DNA of 64,000 nt, taken from Albula goreensis. Lineage: Eukaryota > Chordata > Actinopteri > Albuliformes > Albulidae. Of the stretch, positions 1-13,300 are shown piece after piece (positions within the stretch are counted from its first letter, which is position 1; each line of letters opens with the position of its first letter). Where the stretch lies: contig CM040743.1 of the NCBI GenBank assembly GCA_022829145.1, positions 8,070,646 through 8,134,645 of the forward strand, in the 5' to 3' direction. The position numbers and the translations under genes are program-made. The notes beneath the pieces were generated by a model, which did no database searches, was not told the origin of the DNA, and saw only the letters and a list, made by a program, of their open reading frames with translations.

Positions 1-61
1 CCAAAAAAATCTTCGCTTTTTAAAACCATATTCCACGCAAGAGTAATTTGCAGCTGTTGCA

Positions 62-220
62 TATTTATAGCCATCGTTAACACGTGAGAATGTTTGTCCT
101 AATTAAAAGGCATGTGCCAGTCATAATTATCTGGACCCACAATTATATGAGATCATTAACGCTGACATAGTCTTTCTAATTAGGAGTAGCGTTCTCATGT
201 GTTAACGATGTCTATAAATA
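62..220. repeat. Long inverted repeat (44-bp arms, 71-bp spacer)
   Basis: Arm 62-105 and arm 177-220 are reverse complements at about 38 of 44 positions; shared blocks include TATTTATAG, ATCGTTAACAC and CTAATTA. No target-site duplication is obvious. It is either a small MITE-like remnant or a folded regulatory element. Confidence 0.8.
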
Positions 221-3200
221 GGAAATAGGCGGTAGCTGTTCTGTGAGAAATATGCTTTTGCAAGGAAAGATATTCAGGTTTCTGTATGCTATTGTTTTAA
301 AATGGGGAGAACCTTTCATGTTTCATCTCAACTGTGCAAGTCTAAGTCATCCTTATTAGCACAGGGGCTCTCGCATAAAGGCTCAATAATATTTAATAAG
401 CCTTTGTCCTTTTCCCTTAACACCAATAAATATGTGGACTCTACTAATTCCTGTTCACTATGTATGTATAGTGAACTATATACAGTACATAACTGGGTTT
501 AAAATCCATTAAGTTTGATTTCCAGGTTTGGCCACTGCAGCCTTTGCATGCTTTGAAAGATATTTTCTTGGTGCAAAAGGCATCTTTGCAAACATTTACA
601 ATCTACCATCCATCCTGGACACTTCTTGCAGAGTACAGGAATAATTGGGTTGTTCTTAACAATAGTAGAAGCAGTGGAAAAACTGAGTCAAAGATACCCA
701 ATTTGCTCTGAAGCTGTGAGGAATGAGAACTAAAGGTTCTCATTCTCATTCTCAGAAGCCCAGTATAAAGAGAAAGTTGCTGTCATTCTGGCTCATGCTA
801 TCATGCTTTTCCATAAAGTATCAGTCATTTTGGCTCAAAAATTCCACAAGGGAAGTGGTAGCCATTCTGGCTCACACTTTCAGCAGCCTTTATCTGCCCA
901 GAAAATTGCATCTGTACTGGGCTCACAATGTCAGAGACCTGATCTGCTTGGATTGTAGTTGCCAGTCTGGCATGGACTGTCAGAAGCTCCTCTGTTTGCA
1001 TTCCAACTCATTAATGGTAGGAACCAAAGTTACATCAATTAATAAGATCATATTCAAATGAAATGTACCATAGAATATGGTACACCCAGGTTGTTGTAAC
1101 TGCATATCCCAGGTAGCCTAATTTCCTTTTCCTGAGCTGGTCTTACCTATACTATAAAGCACATATTCTGTGAATGTATCATATTCTGTGGTATTTTCAG
1201 TGTTGAAACTTCCTGTTTCCATCCATTCTGAGCTTCTCTGCATAAATGGAATCCTAAAAGACTCTTAGGAAGTCAGTATTACTGAGAGGATGAATGGAGG
1301 CTAGGTTTCTGAGAGCTATCCTCATCATTCATTTTAAACCTACACTGTATAATTACTTCACCTCCTCTGTTCACATTTCGCTCAATTAAAGCACGATATA
1401 ACAATATGGCACAGTGAATTAAAACTAGAGTGCTTCTATAGAAATGTGGATAATTATGGTACTGTTCAAATTGTGAACATTCCATCTGTACAAAATAGGG
1501 TCATGTCGAGACTCAGCATACTTCCCATATGTATGATTTTACATTCTAATTGATGTTATTGCTTATAACATTTGAAGAATAGACTGTAAGTTGATACTGA
1601 ACCATAAATGTAAATTAGGAGTCAAAACAGCACATCTCAACACGCTAGTGGAACAATTTAAAAACCATTTATTGTAATAACTGCTTACTAACTGCTAATG
1701 ACTTATAAAAAAAATAAGCCATACTTAATTAATGGCTAGTGACAGCTGTATAAATAGCCCCTTAAAATAGCATGTGGCCATTACATCTTTGTAGTTAATG
1801 ACATCCTTACTTATGTGACCTTGCTTCAACAGAAGTTCACCTCTTGGTAGATTTTTGCATAATTAATGGTGCTAAATTGTGCACAGACTGCAGCGTGCCG
1901 TTTATCATGGGTGCACAAGGGCTTCAGCTTTGATTGGTTGACCTAGAGGACACTACTGATTAAAATGTTCTCTCAAGCTTCTCTTTTTTTCCCCATAATA
2001 AATTGTTTGAGAAAAATGCCTTTAAATTCCCGGTCTTGTGTCAACATTACATCAACAAACAAGGTATTAGTCAGAGTTAGAGGTCAAGAATTTTTTTTTT
2101 TTATGTTTCTTGGATCAAAGGAAACAAAGGCTTCTTTACACTTTTCGCTGGGTCACAAACAAATCACGACGCTTGGACAGTGGGAACCCAGTATCACAAA
2201 TCTGCTTGTGGGGACTCAATGAGTGAGGCCTCAATGGACTGTTTTGGTGTGAAGGAATTCTGCAGTAATTGGAGAGTGATGCTGGCTTTATTACATCATT
2301 GTTTTCTACAAACACTTGCCTTTTTTTGTAATTTAACTTAAAATGCAAAGCACACAATATTGACACACAAAGTGGTCAAATGTTACAATTGACCCTGTGG
2401 GAAAAGTGGCTCTGCACCCACAATTCTCTTTTTTGAGCTTGGTGCATTCTGGGACTGAAGACAGGGTAAATAGCTGACCAGCCAGTGGGGGTATTAAAAT
2501 CCCCTTATTAATCCTTAGCAGGAAGCAGCCATTAAATGCCTCCGTGAGAACAGTGCCCTGCCTTCCTGCCTCAGCCGCTATCACCCCCACTCTCTCTCCC
2601 AAATCTCCCCAGGCACAGATCAGTCAACCCATCCATTGGCCCGGTCGATCAATCGATACGCAAACCGTGAAAGCACAATAGCTTAGCTGCAATATTAAAT
2701 TAGATCCTAACAGAGTGCAGTCTGGCAGGGACATAGATACACACAAACCAGAGCGCTTTCCTAATCGAAGCCCCATGCCTGGGAAGGCGACTAAGAACTC
2801 TATGTCTGTTTCTGTGAAGGCAGGCCATGGGCCGCCGTGTGGCTGGACAGACAGTCACTCAGTTGCATTATTAAACAAAATATATTTGAATTCATCTATT
2901 GGTTTATCAGATTTCAATGTGAGTATAACAAAAACTGGAATGACCATAATCAGAACTTCTGATTTAACAATCCAAAAATGTTCTTTTCCGATCTTTATGA
3001 TTGATTGGCTCTGAGGGATTCTGAATTCTCAGCCACATCCAGAATTGTCTGCTGCCTTTCTAAATGTAGATTCTGTCGTATTAGTTCGGCTCATGGAGGT
3101 AGCTTCTTGTCTCTTAATGGCAGGGTGACCCTATCAATCACATCACATAGCTAGTTATGAGGGAATCAGCTGGCACAATATTGGTTGAATAAAATAGGAC

Positions 3201-3231
3201 ACCTGTCCAGTGAAGTGTGTGTACAGTGTTC

Positions 3232-3233
3232 TG

Positions 3234-3306
<73 letters not shown>
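3232..3306. repeat. (GT)n microsatellite
   Basis: About 37 GT units with one early C interruption. Confidence 0.98.
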
Positions 3307-3307
<1 letters not shown>

Positions 3308-4232
3308 TGGGGTGGGGGTGTTTTTGTTTTGGCTCGGGACTCATGTAAAGCTGTTTTCTGCTCATGGTGTTGTATTTTCTTTATTTTTTTCTTTATGTCT
3401 TTTTGAAATTGTTTTTAAAATAATCATGTGAATTGTACAATAATACAATAAGCATCAAAGTACATGTTAATGCTGTTGTTGCCATTGTTTTTATCGGAGT
3501 GTACTGGAGCACTGGAGTGGAGTTTTAGATGAAGTCAACGTATTCCGTAACTAATGGGGCATTGTGGTCAACATAGACTAAACCTGAGGAGTTTCTATTT
3601 TGGCTTTTTTGGAGATCATTGAGAATCTCTCGTTTCCTTTCCTTGCATTCTTTATTCAGACAGAATTCTGGCAATTCAAAGATAGCTGCATTTATGGTAC
3701 AAACAGGACCCTGTTAACCAAAAACAGCGATCCTCTCCACAGCGAATCACCAGCACTTACACCTGCATTTGCATGTTGTTCAGTCGTACTTATAATACAT
3801 ATGACTATTAGTCTTTTACTCAGTGCTGGTTTAAGATCTGTGTTTCCATGGAGATGGGAGTATTACATCATCTACCGGAATTATTATTTTTTTCTTTGCC
3901 AAAATCTCTGTGGTACTTACAGATAATGGTTTGTTTGCTTACTATGTTTTTTTTTTTAATTTTGTCAAGACAGCATTTAAAAGCAATTCTTAAAAAACAT
4001 GTCTATTGTGTATGTTTTATGGGGAAAATAAGGAGAGGATTTTCAAGTGTATGGTTGCTTCAGTTGAGTCTGGATGCATTGAGTGGTTATTATTATTTTG
4101 TGAATTTTATCTACTCAGAAATATCTGACACTCATGCATTCACATACATATACAGCATATGTGCTGATGTATGCATTTATATGTGAGAAATATGTGTGTA
4201 ATAGATACTTTAAATGTATACATTCATATAGA

Positions 4233-4235
<3 letters not shown>

Positions 4236-4286
<51 letters not shown>
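4236..4286. repeat. (CA)n microsatellite
   Basis: About 25 pure CA units. Confidence 0.98.
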
Positions 4287-4288
<2 letters not shown>

Positions 4289-5345
4289 CAGTTTATAAAT
4301 TTATATACTGTAGCTTTGTATCACTAAGCACCACTCAAACAAAGCCACCGAACACAGATTCACGCATAAAACGGTGCTCTAGTAATACTCGACTCCGATT
4401 GGACGCGCGAGGCAGCGGTAACATTGTTACAGAGCAGGGGATTGGCAGGGGTGAGAGCGCAGGGATTATTCTGCAGGGGGTAGCGGGCACAGGGTTTGCA
4501 CTAATCTCAGCTCTTCCCCCTGGAGGATCAACCACCGTTTTTAGGCCCGTTGCGCTCGTTCAAAATTCACGTCTCAAAAGCTCGGAATCATTTTGAATGG
4601 TTCGTTGCCCATGATTTATTGATACGATAAAAGATGGATTTTGGATGCGTCGTTTTGTGGCATCGTACACGTTTTAAAAAGATGTTCACTGACGCTGAAC
4701 TCCGCCATGACGATTCCGTTTCATCTCATCGAGACAGGGTGAACCTATATTATTTTAAAGCCATCGGTCATACTTTCACAAAAAAGTGTTTTTATTTTTT
4801 TCCAAAATTTTATAAACAAACTACGTTCAGCTCTCATCCTGCTGACCTAGAGAGAAAAGAAGACTGACAGTCTCTGGTGTATTTAGATTCACTACAGAGA
4901 ACATCTTAAGATATAATAAATGGCCTTTTCTGATAGGAATACAGTACTTGGTCATGTCAGTTTTAATGTCAGCTCATTTTGACCTATTCAAAATGTTAAT
5001 AGCTGAAAACTTCATACATCCTAGAAATCTTGAAAAGATTGTCAGATATATTGTAGTCATATCAGCACTTATTAAGAAATAAATAATGAGTATTAGCAAA
5101 CAAATAATGGTGTAACTCCTATTTCAAATTCTTATAGACATGCATTGGTGCAATATATGGAAATATTTCATAAGGAAATTGTAAAGAACCACCTGTCTCA
5201 AATGTAGTTTATGCATCTGCAATAAAGAATGTTTATATTCTGTGGAAGGATTCTATTTGTATTTTCAAATAAGTTGTATAATGTGAATAAAACGTTTAAC
5301 GGCAGCGCAGGATCTGCATTACATACTGTATTTAAATGCAAAGCT

Positions 5346-6090
5346 GTAATGGGTGTGTAATGCATTTGGGTTTGTGTGCATGTGGAGGTGTGTGTTTAAT
5401 GCATTTGGGTTTGTGTGCATGTGGAGGTGTGTGTGTAATGCATTTGGGTTTGTGTGCATGTGGTGTAAGTGTGTAATGCATTTGGGTTTGTGTGTGGAGG
5501 TGTGTGTGCATTTGGGTTTGGGTTTGTGTGCATATGTGTGTGTAATGCATTTGGGTTTGTGTGCATGTGGATTTGGGTTTTTGGGTTTGTGCATGTGGAG
5601 GTGTGTGTAATGCATTTGGGTTTGTGTGCATGTGGAGGTGTGTGTGTAATGCATTTGGGTTTGTGTGCATGTGGACGTGTGTGTAATGCATTTGGGTTTG
5701 TGTGCATGTGGAGGTGTGTGTGTAATGCATTTGGGTTTGTGTGCATGTGGACGTGTGTGTGTAATGCATTTGGGTTTGTGTGCATGTGGAGGTGTGTGTG
5801 TAATGCATTTGGGTTTGTGTGCATGTGGACGTGTGTGTAATGCATTTGGGTTTGTGTGCATGTGGAGGTGTGTGTGTAATGCATTTGGGTTTGTGTGCAT
5901 GTGGACGTGTGTGTAATGCATTTGGGTTTGTGTGCATGTGGAGGTGTGTGTGTAATGCATTTGGGTTTGTGTATGCATGTGGAGGTGTGTGTGTATGTGG
6001 ACGTGTGTGTAATGCATTTGGGTTTGTGTGCATGTGGACGTGTGTGTAATGCATTTGGGTTTGTGTGCATGTGGACGTGTGTGTGTAAGT
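5346..6090. repeat. Minisatellite, about 18 copies of a 37-39-bp unit
   Basis: Each unit holds TAATGCATTTGGGTTTGTGT followed by GCATGTGG and a short GT tail. From about 5609 to 5910 units with GGAGG and GGACG tails alternate, giving a two-unit higher-order period of about 76 bp. Left-hand copies are more degraded. The long open frames across it come only from the repeat. Confidence 0.95.
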
Positions 6091-7202
6091 GTGTATGCAT
6101 TCACATGAAGCCACTGCACCATCTCGGTGGCTCATTTCAGAGCTTCCTCACTGTAAAGAGCACATATGGTCCATCCCAGGTGGCCAGTGTATGAAAATGT
6201 TGATCCTAATCGCTCCCTAACGACAGAGACTTACGTCTTTAGCACAGTTGATTTGTTTCCTGTCTTCTAAAAGTAGATTATTTCCATGGGATGGACTTAG
6301 CATAAGCCCTTGCAGAAACCACCAGCCCTGCACTTCAACCCCGATTCAGGATTTTACCCAGGGTTAATCTGATTAAAACAGCATTTTAATTTTTTTTTCC
6401 AAATGCGACACGTGGTTTTAAAAGTTCTGTAAGGCACGGTTTCATTGGTCCAAAAAACATTTTTTTTAAATCAAAGCTGTCATGTTGATGTGGCAAAATA
6501 AACAGATTTCTTCAAATTGTTTCTGCAGTGACATGCATCCCTAACCGTTATCTGACAAATAAAGACTGGTAATTTTGGGACTCAAAAGCTGTTATCACAC
6601 AGCAATTAATGCAGTACGGTGTTCACAGGTCCCAAAGGCTAATTATGAGAGCCTACTGTAGGGGACAATTGCCAGCCAGCATGTGCTAGCTGCTGGGGTC
6701 TGTGTTAAAAGAATAAAAAATGCATCATGTCTGCCAAATACATTTACTGAGCTATATTAATCTGTATCTAAAGTCACAGGTCTTATTCCAAAAACCCAAC
6801 ACCATAACTGAGTAAAATCTGTACTCAGAGAACCCGTCTTTGGTGAGGGTTCCTCACTCCATATTAACAAGTTAACAGTAGTGGAGGGATTGCATGTGAT
6901 GCTGATCTGCATCCAATGTTATCCAACACAGCAGTGTTTGGGGAAAAGATGACACCTGCACTTAAATCAAACATTACATGAATGTAAAGTTGTTCAGAAG
7001 ATTTTTAAAACAGCCCTATCGATTTATACAGCTGGATATTTACTGGGACAAACAGGTGAAGTACCTTGCTTGAGGGCACAATTGCAGTGCTTTATCTAAA
7101 CCTTAAACACTTGCTGTACAAACCAAGCTGCCGAACTGTTGTACTACACCAGTGATATGTTACATTAGAATACTTCACTTGTATTGCTAGTATTTGTATA
7201 CT

Positions 7203-7231
7203 TTGTATTGTATTGTATTGTATTGTATTAC
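7203..7231. repeat. (TATTG)n pentanucleotide repeat
   Basis: Five to six units of TATTG. Confidence 0.9.
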
Positions 7232-7809
7232 TATTACTGGTATTTACTGGTATTTTCTGATTGAGCTAAGTGCAGTATTTTGTGATATATGGAATTCTGA
7301 TGTTTATCAGGGCTTGTATCTGGGTTACTGTATGGTGCAGTTAGCCACATTGATGCTTCAGTGTTGTGGCAGCTGCACTCTGTTGGTCTGGTGTTGTTAG
7401 CCAGGTGTGTGCCTCTGATACTCCTAACTGTGCTCTAAAAAAGGATGCGCTGTTTTTTTCTTGTGGAAAAAGACATCTGTTAAAGGATTGTAGTTTACTG
7501 TAAATATAACACAGGACTGCTCCCCTTGACTGGAGTTCCTGGTTCTTGGAGGCTAAATGTTTTTTAGGCTACTGATTTTCATTGCTGGCTAGCAGAAATG
7601 TTGCAAGAAAGTTGGGGAATAGTCTGGGGAATATTCAAAGTTAAAGGATGGAAATGGTAGACTTTTTCAATGTAGCCAGTGTTAGTGCTATCCAGGTTAT
7701 TTCAGCATGCTGCATCCTCTCTCAGCTCTTTTTAGTGCACAGCACAATAACGTGGTCTCACTGGGGAAACTATTTTCCCAGGGTGAGCAGAGACCGCTCC
7801 TTCAGGAGC

Positions 7810-8142
7810 TGCTCTCATTGGTCATTTCTTTCTTTAGACGCTCTCATTGGTCATTTTCTTTAGACGCTCTCATTGGTCAACTCTTTCTTTTAGATGCTCT
7901 CATTGGTCATTTCTTTCTTTAGACGCTCTCATTGGTCATTTCTTTCTTTAGACGCTCTCATTGGTCATTTCTTTCTTTACACGCTCTCATTGGTCATTTC
8001 TTTCTTTAGACGCTCTCATTGGTCATTTCTTTCTTTTAGACGCTCTCATTGGACCTTTCTTTCTTTAGACGCTCTCATTGGTCATATCTTTCTTTTAGAC
8101 ACTCTCATTGGACCTTTCTCTCTTTTAGACGCTCTCATTGGT
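7810..8142. repeat. Minisatellite of 12 CCAAT-box units (about 29 bp each)
   Basis: Twelve tandem units of the form GCTCTCATTGGTCATTTCTT plus TCTTTAGAC. All twelve keep CATTGG, an inverted CCAAT box. Units 9 and 11 share the variant CATTGGACC, separated by unit 10, which indicates a recent two-unit duplication. Confidence 0.95.
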
Positions 8143-8250
8143 GCAGAGGCTGGGACTCCCACCCTCGCTGCTGACCTGGTTACTGCAGTGTAAATGAAGA
8201 GAGCTTCACTGAGAGTGAGACTGTGATTGTGTGAGGGTAGGGAAGAGTGT

Positions 8251-8361
<111 letters not shown>

Positions 8362-9355
8362 AGTAAAAGAGAAAGTGCAATTTGTATTTTTTTAATATAT
8401 CATACCAATAAAGCATTTCAATTTAAATGTAAACTGAGAGGGTGAGTGTGATTGAGACCAAGTGTGAGTACATGAGAGTGACAGTGTGCAAGAGAAAGTT
8501 TGACACTATAAGTGTTGGAATGTGAAAGCGTTAGTATGAAAGAGTGTGAGTGTGCAGCCATTGTGAGTTTCAAGAGTCAGAGACATATGTACTTCCTGTT
8601 ATCATTGTTAAAAGTCAATTATTATAATAGCCAATTTGATAATTCACACCCCATGTGCATGAAACTTCCCCATCCCCTGAGGGCAAAATAACTCTTAATC
8701 TGCTTCACCTTGAAGAGCAGTGGAGTATGAAATATAATTGTGTATGCATACTGCATGTCTGTGTACACATACATATGTTATATCCAGCTGCACTTCAAAG
8801 TGTCTGAACAATCTCCCCTTCTCTCCTCTCCCCCCAAAAAAATGTCTGTATGACAGTCCCTCCCATTCCTGATAAAATTAGTGAAATTTACTGCTCTCCT
8901 CTTCTCTTCTTTCCTCTCCTCTTTTCTCCTCTGCTTTCATGAAAACCTGTCTGGAGTCAACAGCCCCATTAAGAGGGCCGCATATAGTCTGTTCGTCACA
9001 CTCTAAATTGGCCTGTCTGTTTTTGCTGAAGTCAGCAAACTCCACTATAAACCACAATAGACTCCTTGAAGATGTTTTGGTTATCTTGGTTGCCGGAGGA
9101 TTTCTATGAGGTGCAAACTGGCCGATAAACAGAGCTGATTGTATATATTGGAGTGGGGTGGTGTGGGTGGGTTGATCCTCAGAGGCGGAAACGATGTAAT
9201 TTTTCCTCACATTCACATGACAGATTTAAGTGTTGCAGACTCACTCTTGTCGGGAAAAAAAAACTGCAGGCACAGAAGTGAAGGAATCAAGGCAGGAACC
9301 AGTCTTTCCAGAGGGGAGAATTTTGTTTTCTGCAGATGCAAGTTTTACAGTTGTG

Positions 9356-9370
9356 CCACCAGGGGGCGCC
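9356..9370 (+). promoter_or_regulatory. CTCF-like motif
   Basis: CCACCAGGGGGCGCC, a very close match to the vertebrate CTCF core in forward orientation. Confidence 0.6.
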
Positions 9371-10269
9371 CTTTCTGTCCTACAGCCTCCGTTGGACTGA
9401 GTGTGTTTATCAATCGCTAGCTGTGAGCAAAACAAGGGGAAAAGAAGGTCTTGCCTCTTTCCAACTGTTTTTTATTTAAATAAGGAGGATGCAGGAGAAG
9501 CTTTTTCATCTGCACCTGATTAAGGACTGCGCCTCCCTGGGCAGCCATTAAAAACTGTCTTCTTGCAGTTTACCTCGTTTGAGAGCAGTTTTTTTATCAT
9601 TATTCATCAGAATTTATTCATCAGATTTTTATTGATCCATGATGGAAGGTAATAATAAATTATAAAATAATGAGAAACTATCAAAGATTTTCATAAAGGA
9701 AATCATCTCATAATGATTGAAATTGATTTGAAATAGTTTAATGTAACCTGATCTTCCTTGGTATAATTGCAGTAGCATAATATGATGAACAAAAATGCAG
9801 TGCAACCACTTCAGGCACAATTACAATTACACAGAAATCTCAGTATCAGGAAGAAACAACTGCTCCAGACTGTGATCTGTTTGAAAGCCCTCTTTGCCTG
9901 TTAGTAGCCCCAAGGACCACCAGTAGTTTCTGGTGACTGTATGTTTGTATCTGATCCTCATTCACCAGGACAAACTCCCCCTGCAATGAGCCTAGAATGG
10001 ACCATCTGCCCTTTGGAACAGAGGAGGCAGCTTGGAGCATGCTGGCCCTTTCACCTTTGACCCCTATGGCAGTGCCTTGTGTCATGAGCCCAGGGACGTG
10101 GGGGGAGGGGAGCTCTGACGATAACACCTCCAGCTGAGGCGGGGTCAGAGGTCGGCTCGTTTTTGGGCAGGCGGTGAATATTAACAACATCATCCATAAA
10201 CTTAATTTGACTATTTCATCGTCCCGGCGCAGCAGAAAGACAATCGGAAGCTTCTTTTGTCATGCACAT

Positions 10270-10271
<2 letters not shown>

Positions 10272-10342
<71 letters not shown>
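10272..10342. repeat. (CA)n microsatellite
   Basis: About 35 pure CA units. Confidence 0.98.
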
Positions 10343-10346
<4 letters not shown>

Positions 10347-13300
10347 AAACATCTATTAACAATTATGAATGCAAATGTAGAAAGTAAATGATTTTGTGCA
10401 TTGTTTGGTTGCACGCTTTTGCATTGCATTGTCTGGAAAACAGCTGAAACATATCCTTCCTTGTTCAATGCTTTTGTGTGATCTGACCTGTCTGGGGGTG
10501 GGGGCGGCGTGGGGGCAGGGACAACACCACCCCCTCATCTCATTAGATTTTATTGGATTGATGAGATGAGTGGTAAAGAAGAAAAACCACCCCGGTAGCA
10601 AAAATGGAAAAAGTCAGCCCATCTAGCGTGGAGGATTACATTGTAATTACATGGACTGTGGCTCAAATCCAGAACTGGAACAGAAATACATGAAAACACA
10701 AACGCTCGCTGCCATGCCCCAGATAACAATATTTGGTGCTCAAAACATTCCCAAAATATTAGCACACGCAGAGCCTTGCACAATGTTCCCATCTTTTCGC
10801 CTCATAACTTGAAATCATGACGCATGTTTCTGATCTATGTAACATACTCCAAACCATCACAGCTTAAAAGTAGTATATTGTACATACAAAATTATTTAGG
10901 AAGCTTAAAAAATCATGAGCAAACCTGAAAGTGTTCAGACCAAACCTATATCAGTTAATCATTGACTGATAGAGCTGTCATTAACTGATATTTAACTGTC
11001 AGATTATTTTCTAATAATCAACTTGACACAATAAGCTCTATCTGAGTGAAATAAGTATGGTTCACATAATGGATGATGTGTATCATACATCATATATAGA
11101 GGGCTTCAGTAGCACTGGGGTGAGTTACCTGTTTCCCAAGCACCATCATTCCTCGATCCTCTTGCTGATTTGCTACACTTGGTCACATGACCCTTCTTTG
11201 CCCGTACCAGAGTCTATTTAAGAGCTCAAAAGAAAGCTGTTGATGGCAGCCTGACTCTTAGCTATCCTACTAGCCTATTAACAATGGCCGAGGAGTCTCG
11301 GGTTGGTACTTTGAATTGTCACTTTGTTGAGTCAATAACGAGGTGGTTGAGCATTTTGTTAATTGAGTTGGCTGTTTTCGTATACTGAATAAATTATAAC
11401 AAGTATTTTCTTGCAAGACCATGTCACTGAATGTCTTGGGGTTTTGGCTTGCAGGGCTGACTGAGGCAACAGAGGGCCATGTCACCTTGTCAGTCAGAAT
11501 CTGCAAGGTCAGCTTCTTGACTTGCGTCCAGCTCTAGGAAAAGCGATTTGCCTCAAAGCTCCTGAGGTGAAAGCCTGGATAAGTGAGCTCGGAGGTTCTG
11601 AACTGCTTTCGGACTGCAGGGGCCGGATTCCTGCACGGCGTGCCGTTGTCATAGCAATGCAGAATACCCAGCCCTTGACTTCCAGCCAATCAGGTTTATT
11701 GTGGTTTCTCTTTCAGTAGAACATGCTCAGGGGAAAAAGTCAGACTGACAGCATATCCACAAATCACACATTCATCCTCTCCCTACCTATATTTCAGTGC
11801 CTCCAGTTAACGCTGAATATTCACACACTGTACTTGAGCTAAAGGATTTCAGAAGTGTGATGCTAGACAGGCTTTGGCCCAGCTACTGAGTAAGGAATAC
11901 ACATGGAGCATGACAGCAAAGAACATCATATACAAAGTGCTCCTGAAGAATGTGCAAGCCGAGGCACAGAGAGCTCTGCAGCGTTCTGTCGTATTTGTCG
12001 AACGAGCACATGACGAGGATGACATTTCGACATCTCCCTCAGAGTCCGAGATGTGCTTGCATGGCTTTGAGTCTCGGCGTAAACAACGGCTTTCAGCTCT
12101 TTTTGGGCCCTGCTTTCCTTTCTTGTCTGCTGCTCAGACATGAGAAGGCTCGAGCTCCACACAGGACATCAGTCAGTCAATGTACAGTACAGTGGGTCTA
12201 GTCAACATATGGGAATTAAAATAGTTAATGTGAATTCCCAAACTACCGTAGACTCATATTGCTTCAGTCAACCTTAGTTTCCGTGACATTGCACTGCACT
12301 TGCTTCGGTATGTCTTACAATCAAACTCCTCAAAATGCATCAATGCAATTTGGCTTTTCACAATGTAAGAATGTTACACTAAAAACTGGTGTAATTGGGT
12401 CTCAGTGGGCTCAGGTGCAAGATTTGCCATTGAATTATTCTTAATAACTGTTGACAATTCCATATTCAATTGTATTTATGTGACACTTTGCGATAAAATG
12501 ATTCCTAAATTTTCAGATTTAGACACGTCTGTGGTAATGCTAAGTTTCTCATAATTATTAATATTTCTATTGTACTAAATAGCTATGTGCCTAAAACAGA
12601 TACAAGGCACTGTCGTATAACCCTGACAATCAGCCCCTAACGCACCCCCACCCTCAAACAAAAGAAGCCATCCTGGATGAACGTATAGCAAATTAACATT
12701 TTCATTTCATTATGAGATCTAATGGTGCTTGTCCGCTGACGCTGTGGCAGATGCCTGTGGTTTCATTATCGTTCTCCACGCCATCCAATCAACGGAGACT
12801 GCATGTGAGATACTTTGCGGTGACTGGTTAAAACAGTTTAGAGGAGTCAGGTGCTCTAATGCACCAAAAAAAAAATTGAAGGAAGCCGAGGCCGTCCTTG
12901 GGATACGTGGCACCACTCACTGTTATTGCACTTCAGCAACGCGGAGATCGGGGACAAGACACCATAACGAATTCGGGGTCTTTCGGTTAATGTCACCGCC
13001 ACGTGTCTCTGTCCACTTGCCTTCCACAGGACAAATAAATGACTGAATATTCACACACAGCCTATAGCCCAGGGCGGAAATGCATTATTCACCAACTCCA
13101 CGTCCGTCGCTGTAACAGATGTGTCAGACGTGTCACTGCGCGTGCTGTAATATGCATATTTAACCCCTCGAGAGAAGTTACGCACTTGCGCTATTACTAG
13201 GCAGGTCTCGTGGATTCAGGCACTATAATTAGGGGGCAGGGTTGGGGTGAGGGGGTCCAAAATCTATCAAAACAGTGTCCAAATAGCTCACCATATAGGT

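Noticed and set aside
4171-4596. Plus-strand 141-codon frame
   Set aside because: Runs through the (CA)n microsatellite; the poly-His/Thr is repeat-derived and the remainder is unrecognised.
5319-6135. Three overlapping minus-strand frames up to 267 codons, rich in His/Thr/Pro/Asn, and several plus-strand frames rich in Cys/Gly
   Set aside because: They are translations of the 37-39-bp minisatellite, open in many frames because the unit lacks stops. No protein signature.
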